Below, piece after piece: positions 46,095 to 51,883 of a stretch of DNA of 64,000 nt; the stretch's first letter is position 1, and every line of letters begins with the position of its first letter. The notes under the pieces were generated by a model, which saw only the letters and a program-made list of their open reading frames with translations, was not told where the DNA came from and ran no database searches. Both the position numbers and the translations under genes were made by a program. Source of the stretch: a virus; the IMG/VR virus record IMGVR_UViG_3300033146_000601, positions 1 to 64,000 of that record. One strand, given 5' to 3'.

Positions 46095-46565
46095 TTACCA
46101 AACTACACACAGACGTTGTTTATCTTTAATTAAAATATTATGCTTTAAAGCCATAATTGACGCAATGCCATTTTTAATATATCTAATATCAATGTTATCT
46201 GACATATCTGAAAACATTTTTATATTATCATAATCATCACTATTTATATCAGTATTAACTGGAATAAAATAAAATCTATTTTGCAACAATCTAATTTCTT
46301 GATTAATAGCAATAACTTTATCTTTATGATTAGTCGCAGTAATAATACAATTAATTGGAGTTACATTTTTTTCAAAATTTATTAATATGTGATGTTTATT
46401 AATTTTTTTTTCAGAACATTCACATTTTGATTTTGATTTTTCATTAACAATTAATGTTTCTTTAATTTTAATCGGTTCAGTGTTTGGTTCCATATTTACC
46501 TCAATTTTTGTTTCAGATTCTACATCTTTAGCTACAAATGGATCTTCCAGATCATAATCAGCCAT
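46095..46565 (-). CDS. Hypothetical protein
   Basis: 156 residues. N-terminal 45 residues acidic, then a CECSEKK patch, then a beta-rich domain (HHILINFEKNVTPINCIITA). Ends KDKQRLCVVW. No family recognised. SD AAGGAATTATTT. May be a virion protein. Confidence 0.55.
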   Translation of the reverse strand: MADYDLEDPFVAKDVESETKIEVNMEPNTEPIKIKETLIVNEKSKSKCECSEKKINKHHILINFEKNVTPINCIITATNHKDKVIAINQEIRLLQNRFYFIPVNTDINSDDYDNIKMFSDMSDNIDIRYIKNGIASIMALKHNILIKDKQRLCVVW

Positions 46566-46631
46566 AAATAATTCCTTTGTTTAATAAATAAAAATAATTT
46601 AAAAAATAAAAAATTCCATCTTATAAATATA

Positions 46632-46639
46632 ATTTCTAT
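46632..46639 (-). promoter_or_regulatory. Candidate promoter, AAATTTCAT subtype
   Basis: - strand AAATTTCATAATATATATAG then AAAT, like 32412 and 54791. It lies 67 nt before the gene at 46565. Confidence 0.5.
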
Positions 46640-46661
46640 ATATATTATGAAATTTGAAATG

Positions 46662-46697
46662 TTCTTCCATATCATACATAAGTACAATATGGAAGAA
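46662..46697 (-). terminator. Hairpin, probable terminator
   Basis: 11-bp stem TTCTTCCATAT / ATATGGAAGAA just after the micro-ORF at 46706, without a long U-run. Confidence 0.45.
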
Positions 46698-46705
46698 TTG
46701 AGATA

Positions 46706-46753
46706 TTAATACCCAGTGGCAATAAATATCTCTATGGTTTCATCTTCAGTCAT
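46706..46753 (-). CDS. Very short ORF with SD
   Basis: 15 residues, MTEDETIEIFIATGY, preceded by AAGGAGAAAAAC. It lies between a promoter motif (46822) and a hairpin, so it could be a tiny expressed gene or an attenuator-type leader peptide. No homologue recognised. Confidence 0.35.
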   Translation of the reverse strand: MTEDETIEIFIATGY

Positions 46754-46821
46754 GTTTTTCTCCTTTTATTTAATTAAAAATTAAACATTTATACTAATAT
46801 AAATGTTTTCATATATTAATT

Positions 46822-46847
46822 ATTTCTATATGAAAATGGAGAATTAT
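46822..46847 (-). promoter_or_regulatory. Candidate promoter
   Basis: - strand ATAATTC, 11 nt, ATAGAAAT, 70 nt before the micro-ORF. Confidence 0.5.
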
Positions 46848-46993
46848 TTTTCAATAATAGTATAAATTTTAGACAATTCTTTTATAATATCCTTAACATG
46901 TTGTTCTAATATACTTCTTCTTATTCGTTTTTCTTTTTGAATTTTTAATAACAAATCTACTATTAAATCTACTAATTTATGATTTGTCTTCAT
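46844..46993 (-). CDS. Hypothetical small helical protein
   Basis: 49 residues. ATG at 46993 lies inside the last codons of the upstream gene (17-nt overlap), with GGGGA 6 nt before. Leucine-rich helix (LVDLIVDLLLKIQKEKRIRR) suggests a coiled coil. No family. Confidence 0.5.
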   Translation of the reverse strand: MKTNHKLVDLIVDLLLKIQKEKRIRRSILEQHVKDIIKELSKIYTIIEK

Positions 46994-47243
46994 GAGTGTC
47001 CCCAGTTCGAGTATTCCAATTGTAAATGGCCTGGTTTATAGATTTTGACAAAGGGCCACTAGATTTGCAATTATCGCAATAACACCGATATCGAATAACA
47101 TTTAACAAATTATATGGAGAATATTGTTTTATTTTAATAACTAATCGATTACAAAATGGACATTGGAGTTTAGAAATGTTTTCCGAATCTACACTATCCT
47201 GACTAGTAAAAATATCAAATAAACTACTATTATTTGTTTTCAT
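46977..47243 (-). CDS. Lar-like zinc-finger protein (restriction alleviation family)
   Basis: 88 residues. LQCPFCNRLVIKI, then YRCYCDNCKSSGPLSKSIN and AIYNWNTR match the Lar pattern CPFCG...C-C-A-GP...AI-WN-R. In lambdoid prophages Lar modulates the host type I restriction enzyme. Many phage proteins share the fold with no test of function, so the activity here is open. SD GGAGAATTTTT, with part of the leader resembling the 21 kb and 55.8 kb repeat (GCAGATAGGAGAATTTTT). Confidence 0.6.
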   Translation of the reverse strand: MKTNNSSLFDIFTSQDSVDSENISKLQCPFCNRLVIKIKQYSPYNLLNVIRYRCYCDNCKSSGPLSKSINQAIYNWNTRTGDTHEDKS

Positions 47244-47253
47244 AAAAATTCTC

Positions 47254-47466
47254 CTATCTGCGATTTTGTCGTTTTGATTTTTTTATTTGTTTTTTCTTTT
47301 TCTTTTTTTCTAACTTTTGTTTGTATTTTAATTTAGATTTCATCAATAACAATTTCTGTTTTTTCTTATTTTTAATTTCCATTTTTCGTCGAGTATCTTC
47401 AATTTCTTTCCAATTAGAATTGAATGAAAAATTAGGATTTGCAATATCTAATATACCAGGTTGCAT
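47254..47466 (-). CDS. Small lysine-rich protein
   Basis: 70 residues. The second half is nearly all Lys/Arg with KKKKKKQIKKSKRQNRR. Could bind RNA or DNA, or be processed. Low complexity makes the homology hard to judge. SD AAGGAAATTTATT. Confidence 0.5.
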   Translation of the reverse strand: MQPGILDIANPNFSFNSNWKEIEDTRRKMEIKNKKKQKLLLMKSKLKYKQKLEKKKKKKQIKKSKRQNRR

Positions 47467-47482
47467 AATAAATTTCCTTTAA

Positions 47483-48082
47483 TTATAAAGTTTCACTTTG
47501 ATTAAATAACTCATCGTTATTTAATATATATGCAGTATTTATAGATTTATTAAATGGTAAACAAGGTTTTAATGACAAATATAATAATTCAATATCTTTT
47601 TTTATTTGAAATATTGTGTAATGTTTTCGAATTAAATCTAAATTAATATACATATATAACCGAATATTATGATATACATTATAATTTAATTCATTATTTA
47701 TAATATCACAAGTAAAATAAATTTCCGAAATAAAATTAAATTTTTTATAAAATTCTAAAACATATTTGCTATTTGCAATAATTTTTATTTTTGGATTTAA
47801 TATAACTAACCCAAAGTTTGAATTAATTACAGGAATATTAGATAAATCTATATTATCACTAGCTTTTAAAATTATATTTGAATTATTTGAAATTATTTCA
47901 TTTGAATTAATTGACGGGCATATACAAATAATATTTTTTGATTTATCAATATCGTGATATAATAATGATGAAAATTCAGAAGATTCAATTATCATTATGT
48001 TTTTATCCTTTCTTTCATCAATTAAAAAATATGTTAAATTATCATTTAATAATTGTTGAATATTAATCCGTTCAAACAACAT
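47483..48082 (-). CDS. Hypothetical protein
   Basis: 199 residues, Ile/Asn-rich with no Cys/His cluster. Alternating strands (NIICICPSINSNEIIS, GLVILNPKIKIIA, YNVYHNIRLYMYI) suggest an alpha/beta fold. Not recognised. Upstream of the Lys-rich and Lar-like genes in the same operon. Confidence 0.5.
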   Translation of the reverse strand: MLFERINIQQLLNDNLTYFLIDERKDKNIMIIESSEFSSLLYHDIDKSKNIICICPSINSNEIISNNSNIILKASDNIDLSNIPVINSNFGLVILNPKIKIIANSKYVLEFYKKFNFISEIYFTCDIINNELNYNVYHNIRLYMYINLDLIRKHYTIFQIKKDIELLYLSLKPCLPFNKSINTAYILNNDELFNQSETL

Positions 48083-48097
48083 AATTTAGAACCTCTT

Positions 48098-48193
48098 TTA
48101 AATTTCTAACATTGTTTTTATAAAAATTGATGCTGGCACTTTTTTATAATATTTAATAGATTTTTTAATATACTGAATTAATTCAGTTTCCAT
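48098..48193 (-). CDS. Very small ORF between FolE2 and 47483 gene
   Basis: 31 residues with GGAGAACTAAA before ATG, basic (IKKSIKYYKKVPASIFIKTM). Plausible small gene. Unrecognised. Confidence 0.4.
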   Translation of the reverse strand: METELIQYIKKSIKYYKKVPASIFIKTMLEI

Positions 48194-48205
48194 TTTAGTT
48201 CTCCT

Positions 48206-48994
48206 TTAAAGTGATGATAATGAACAATATGCATCATGTTGGTGAATAGATTCTTCATTACTTACTAAAACTTTATACCAATTTACTTTATCTTTAATTG
48301 TATGAGTTAAATCATCAAATAATTCTCTAACCATATCTTCAACAAATTTAGGATTCTCATATGCTTGTTCAGTAACAAATTTTTCATCAACCCGTTTTAA
48401 CACACTGTATATTGGGCAACTTGCATTTCTTTCAGAAATTTCAATCAAATCTTCAATATAAATAAATTCAAAATCTTTAATTTGACATTGAATTTTTATT
48501 TTTGATCTTTGATTGTGAGCCCCATATTTACTTATTTCTTTAGAACATGGACATAAACTAGTTGCTGTAGTTTCAATAGTCATTATAAAACATGAAGTAT
48601 TCCCATTTGAATTTGTAACATCAAATGTAACATTATAATAAACTATTCCGATTTCTTCTGAAACCGGTGCAGATTTATTAATAAAATATGGAAATTTATA
48701 TATTATCTGACATCGATCTGCTTCTGAAATGTTTTTAATATTTTCAGCAATATCATTAATTTTTTTAAGACTTAATTTGGTTGATAATTGTTTTTGTAAT
48801 TGCTGAGGCAATCTAGACATGTGTATACCTTTTTGATTACCAGCTAAATCTACAAACACATCAATGTCTGCAACAGTATGTTGATCTTCATTATTGTTTT
48901 TTTTAACAATAAAAATAGGTAATTTTAAATTTCTAATACCAACCGTTTTAATTGGAATATTTAATTTGGATGATCCATTTTGGATGTCTAACAT
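48206..48994 (-). CDS. folE2: GTP cyclohydrolase IB
   Basis: 262 residues from the ATG at 48994, which overlaps the upstream stop as TAATG and has AAGAGGAAATG before it. MSRLPQQLQ and CPCSKEISKYGAHNQRSKIK, with the catalytic Cys and Glu-His residues, are FolE2 signatures, and the family size is normal. It converts GTP to dihydroneopterin triphosphate, first step of the 7-deazaguanine route. Being zinc-independent, it works when metal is scarce. Confidence 0.92.
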   Translation of the reverse strand: MLDIQNGSSKLNIPIKTVGIRNLKLPIFIVKKNNNEDQHTVADIDVFVDLAGNQKGIHMSRLPQQLQKQLSTKLSLKKINDIAENIKNISEADRCQIIYKFPYFINKSAPVSEEIGIVYYNVTFDVTNSNGNTSCFIMTIETTATSLCPCSKEISKYGAHNQRSKIKIQCQIKDFEFIYIEDLIEISERNASCPIYSVLKRVDEKFVTEQAYENPKFVEDMVRELFDDLTHTIKDKVNWYKVLVSNEESIHQHDAYCSLSSL

Positions 48995-49197
48995 TAACAT
49001 TTCCTCTTTTTTTTCTTAGTTATATAAATGTTATTAATCGCACTTCGAAACCGCAAATAAGTATGATGTTGTATTAACTGCGGGTAATTAGTATCAAATT
49101 CTGAACATACTCGACCACATAAATATTTGCAAAAATTCGCATATTCTTCTGGGTAATGATAGTTTAATATTTCTAAATCAATATTGTCTTGATACAT
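48994..49197 (-). CDS. Hypothetical small protein coupled to folE2
   Basis: 67 residues, HHTYLRFRSAINNIYITKKKK, with three Cys. Its stop overlaps the folE2 start. No family recognised, but co-translation suggests a link to the pathway. Confidence 0.55.
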   Translation of the reverse strand: MYQDNIDLEILNYHYPEEYANFCKYLCGRVCSEFDTNYPQLIQHHTYLRFRSAINNIYITKKKKRKC

Positions 49198-49229
49198 AAA
49201 TTACTCCATTAAAATAATATAAGTAAATA

Positions 49230-49271
49230 AAAAAAATCTCTCGTAGAGACGAGATTTTTTAGCAAGTAGCT
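49230..49271. repeat. Direct repeat copy 1 with hairpin
   Basis: AAAATCTCTCGTAGAGACGA, then GATTTTTTAGCAAGTAGCT. It contains AAATCTCGTCTCT-type inverted pairing, a hairpin that may end transcription. Copy 2 is at 49709-49750. Confidence 0.7.
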
Positions 49272-49650
49272 ATAATTCCTTTAATCCTTGAACTACATGC
49301 AATGCCAAGTGCATGTATTCTTTAAGTTGTTTTGAAGGCACCTCTTCGTTTATGGCTTGCAATGTATCACATCCTGAACATGATCCATATAATATTTTTA
49401 CAGTCCAATAATCAGTTGGTTGATAGCCTTTTTCAGCTATCACATATACTAACGACCCCTGATAATCTCCGTCATCTATTTCATGAATTCGACGCGGATC
49501 AGGATTATGATCACCATATTCATCATCATCAGTAATAGTCTCAATGATCATCTTAACCAATGAGTTATAATTTGCAACCCCCTCTTTTGTAATTTTTTTT
49601 TCTAATTTATGTTTATTTTCCATGAACCGATCAATAAATAATTGAATCAT
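49270..49650 (-). CDS. Conserved hypothetical protein (SCSGCDTLQ type)
   Basis: 126 residues. Opens IQLFIDRFMENKHKLEKK, then ETITDDDEYGD, DDGDYQGSLVYVIAEKGYQP, and YGSCSGCDTLQAI with MHLALHVVQGLKEL at the end. This order recurs in proteins of many phages and bacteria, but I know of no function. GC-richer than surroundings. Flanked by two copies of a 42-nt repeat, like an inserted cassette. Confidence 0.65.
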   Translation of the reverse strand: MIQLFIDRFMENKHKLEKKITKEGVANYNSLVKMIIETITDDDEYGDHNPDPRRIHEIDDGDYQGSLVYVIAEKGYQPTDYWTVKILYGSCSGCDTLQAINEEVPSKQLKEYMHLALHVVQGLKEL

Positions 49651-49698
49651 AAAAATTCTCCTTTTAAAAAATAATAAAACTATCCATTGGTCTTATAA

Positions 49699-49706
49699 GT
49701 TTCTAT
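49699..49706 (-). promoter_or_regulatory. Weak promoter motif
   Basis: - strand ATAGAAAC (one mismatch), upstream of the 49650 gene. Confidence 0.35.
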
Positions 49707-49708
49707 AT

Positions 49709-49750
49709 AAAAAAATCTCTCGTAGAGACGAGATTTTTTAGCAAGCAGCT
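49709..49750. repeat. Direct repeat copy 2 with hairpin
   Basis: AAAATCTCTCGTAGAGACGA, then GATTTTTTAGCAAGCAGCT, differing from copy 1 by one base in the last ten. Brackets the 49270-49650 gene. Confidence 0.7.
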
Positions 49751-49932
49751 CTTACGTTTGAATTTTACGTCGGGTTTTAGCTGCTACCAACCGACGGAAT
49801 GTCTTTTGAGACGTTACTCTCTAAGGGATTCAATCCTTAAATTTTGTTGGGTTTATTCCCAATGCATTTTTAACCAACTATTACGTTGTTGGCAGGCTTA
49901 TATGCATAAACCTTTTGATACGCTTGAAATCT
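49751..49932 (-). pseudogene. Gene-poor, GC-rich stretch, possible decayed ORF
   Basis: No intact ORF with SD. On the - strand fragments such as KPANNVIVG, VKNALGINPTKF and SQKTFRRLVAAKTRRKIQT appear in succeeding frames separated by stops and frame changes, the pattern of a decayed small gene. A + strand frame through it has no SD. Otherwise I see nothing. Confidence 0.3.
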
Positions 49933-50223
49933 TTACCCGTGGGCACAGATCTCAAGGACGTTTCCTCTGCCATCATCATAAACCACTTTACGGGTTTTAT
50001 GACCGATGACATGGAAAACGATCATATAACACCAAACGGCCATAGGGCCGGTTAGTGTTACTTGATCGTAATCGACTTCAAGATTATCAGCATTTCTGCC
50101 AATAATCTCCTTGGCTATCCCCGGAGGGGTAACCAAGTTAAGTCGACCGCCAACGGTCTCAATTTCACAATCATGATACAATGTATCATTTGTGAGACTG
50201 AGATCGATAACTTTCAATCTCAT
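49933..50223 (-). CDS. Csx3-like protein, putative cyclic-oligoadenylate ring nuclease
   Basis: 96 residues. The C-terminal half LTGPMAVWCYMIVFHVIGHK then VVYDDGRGNVLEICAHG matches the order of Csx3 (Crn3): GR-PiWLYA-LvHelhp...vavyDPRlGgaVVv-sH, including H, D and R residues near the Csx3 active site. The N-terminal part ends in P-Y/D strands like Csx3. Stand-alone Csx3 cleaves cyclic tetra-adenylate, the type III CRISPR signal. A phage copy would be an anti-CRISPR. GC-rich, with its own promoter. Confidence 0.5.
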   Translation of the reverse strand: MRLKVIDLSLTNDTLYHDCEIETVGGRLNLVTPPGIAKEIIGRNADNLEVDYDQVTLTGPMAVWCYMIVFHVIGHKTRKVVYDDGRGNVLEICAHG

Positions 50224-50258
50224 ACAAATCTCCTTTTCAAAGATTGCATATTAATATA

Positions 50259-50284
50259 ATTTCTATCTGAACTTCGAGAATAAA
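50259..50284 (-). promoter_or_regulatory. Candidate promoter
   Basis: - strand TTATTC, 11 nt, ATAGAAAT, 36 nt before the Csx3-like gene. Confidence 0.6.
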
Positions 50285-50289
50285 AAAAA

Positions 50290-50313
50290 TAAAAGAAGTC
50301 GTGAAGACCTTCT
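50290..50313 (-). terminator. Probable terminator
   Basis: Stem AAAGAAG / CTTCTTT around TCGTGAAGAC after the gene ending at 50334, followed on the - strand by TTTTTTATTC. Confidence 0.55.
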
Positions 50314-50333
50314 TTGGTGTTGGTGAGCTTGGA

Positions 50334-50549
50334 CTACGTCCAAGAACTCACACCTGTAAATTCTCGCCCAAGGGCGAGAATTTTGTTAGCCATCCGGATG
50401 AACCATTCTCCGTTTTCGTCTTCCAAAGAATCCGAATTAGACACCAAAACCGACTTGGTAGTCGGTTCTAATATCACAACTGTTTCACCGTCGTCAATGA
50501 TTGTCAATGTAAACTGTTGTCCATTTGACAATGTTACTATTTCTTTCAT
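50334..50549 (-). CDS. Small GC-rich hypothetical protein
   Basis: 71 residues, SD AGGAGAATAAG 4 nt before ATG (strong). MKEIVTLSNGQQFTLTIIDD... is beta-rich, ending GREFTGVSSWT. The + strand frame over it has no SD and is rejected. Single-gene cassette with promoter (50598) and terminator. No family. Confidence 0.6.
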   Translation of the reverse strand: MKEIVTLSNGQQFTLTIIDDGETVVILEPTTKSVLVSNSDSLEDENGEWFIRMANKILALGREFTGVSSWT

Positions 50550-50597
50550 CTTATTCTCCTAATTATGGATAGACGATATTGCCTATCCACTTATATA

Positions 50598-50623
50598 ATT
50601 TCTATCTGAAATGTATGAATATT
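50598..50623 (-). promoter_or_regulatory. Candidate promoter
   Basis: - strand AATATTC, 11 nt, ATAGAAAT, TATATAA, 49 nt before the ATG at 50549. Consensus match. Confidence 0.65.
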
Positions 50624-50630
50624 AACATGT

Positions 50631-50665
50631 AAACTCCCCAAATATTTTGCATATTTAGGGAGTTT
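50631..50665 (-). terminator. Terminator hairpin
   Basis: Stem AAACTCCC / GGGAGTTT with inner AAATAT / ATATTT, after the gene ending at 50670. Confidence 0.65.
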
Positions 50666-50669
50666 TTCG

Positions 50670-51404
50670 TTATCTATTTTGATTTAAAATATTAGATCTC
50701 ATAGTTAATCCATTGGTATAAGTCATTTTTAATGCTTCTTTAAACGCATTAATTTGCCAATCTACAAATTTATAAAAATAAGTTTTATTTGTTAATTTAT
50801 TGTAAATATTAATTTGAATATCATCTGCACTTTTTTGCAATGATACTATTGGTCGTTCGTTTTGCCATGGTTCATTTGTATTGGTAATTAGTTGTTCAAT
50901 GCATGTAAATTTAATATTCCCATTAACATTTAATAATTTAAATGCTGATGATGGATATATGGTTCCAGAAACTAATAGATTCATATTTTTAATAAATACA
51001 ATATTATCTTTAATTGAATCTGGAGTTATATCATATAATGTAACTTTTAAATTACCAAAATCTAAATTATAGGATATAGTTATAAATTTAGATTCTATAT
51101 CATCATTTGATGTTTCGTGTTTACGATTAGATGGTTTGATTAACCAAAATAAATCTAAAATATTATATTTTTGTCCATTAGTTTGTGGTTGAAATTGTGG
51201 TATATTTTTTTGAGGTGGAGGATTATCCTCATATTGGACATTTGGGACTTCAATATCTGGAATTTGAATATCACTAAAATCTGGAATTTGAATGTCTGAA
51301 AAATCAATGTCTTGATCATCAGAATTTGTTAATTGTTTATTTTTAAATATGATTGGAGTTGTACCAATTTGTACAGCGGTTGGATCTGGTATTTTAGTTT
51401 CCAT
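50670..51404 (-). CDS. Hypothetical protein with tandem D-F/I-S-D-I-Q-I-P repeats
   Basis: 244 residues from the ATG at 51404 (GGGAACTTTT before it; the ATG at 51416 has no SD). Residues about 35-60 hold FSDIQIPDFSDIQIPDIEVP, a tandem short repeat, then a Pro/Gln-rich stretch and a beta-rich C-terminal domain. Could be a virion or scaffold-linked protein. No family. Confidence 0.5.
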   Translation of the reverse strand: METKIPDPTAVQIGTTPIIFKNKQLTNSDDQDIDFSDIQIPDFSDIQIPDIEVPNVQYEDNPPPQKNIPQFQPQTNGQKYNILDLFWLIKPSNRKHETSNDDIESKFITISYNLDFGNLKVTLYDITPDSIKDNIVFIKNMNLLVSGTIYPSSAFKLLNVNGNIKFTCIEQLITNTNEPWQNERPIVSLQKSADDIQINIYNKLTNKTYFYKFVDWQINAFKEALKMTYTNGLTMRSNILNQNR

Positions 51405-51425
51405 AAAAGTTCCCATATATGTTAT

Positions 51426-51869
51426 TTAAAAATTCAATATAAATCCGGCAGAGTTTTTATCGGTTTCCCAAATTTCAATTTTTATCTGAGAAAGATTTAA
51501 AATTTTAGATTCAAACATATCAGCAAAATCATAGCATAGTTCTTCGGCCATATTTTCAGCTGTTGGATTTTTATCATATACTAAATATTTTTGATTATTA
51601 TCTTTTAAAAATTTCAATAATCGTTTATCATTATGATTTACAATAGTTCCATGATCATAATATGTATCTAAATAAGTTTGAAACTTTTTCAATTCACCAA
51701 AATCGATAATCATACCAGTTTCAAGTAAATTATCAGATATAACCGAAGATTTTAATTTATATGAATGACCATGTAAACTTGAACAAGGACTATCATATGG
51801 CAGGGTTAATCTATGACTACAATCAAATTTATACATTTTAGTAATAAATCTTTGTGTATTTTTCTCCAT
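51426..51869 (-). CDS. queD: 6-carboxytetrahydropterin synthase
   Basis: 147 residues, QueD length. FDCSHRL has the first zinc His, CSSLHGHSYKL gives the catalytic Cys and two more zinc His. DTYYDHGTIVN and NPTAENMAEEL and IEIWET complete the family set. Converts dihydroneopterin triphosphate to 6-carboxytetrahydropterin. Second step of the preQ0 route. SD AAGGAAAAACG. Confidence 0.92.
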   Translation of the reverse strand: MEKNTQRFITKMYKFDCSHRLTLPYDSPCSSLHGHSYKLKSSVISDNLLETGMIIDFGELKKFQTYLDTYYDHGTIVNHNDKRLLKFLKDNNQKYLVYDKNPTAENMAEELCYDFADMFESKILNLSQIKIEIWETDKNSAGFILNF

Positions 51870-51883
51870 ACTACGTTTTTCCT

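Noticed and set aside
49758-50009. + strand ORF overlapping the Csx3-like gene
   Set aside because: Starts at TTG without SD and is a shadow of the - strand coding frame.
50314-50562. + strand ORF over the 50334-50549 gene
   Set aside because: No SD. The - strand ORF has a strong SD and a promoter.
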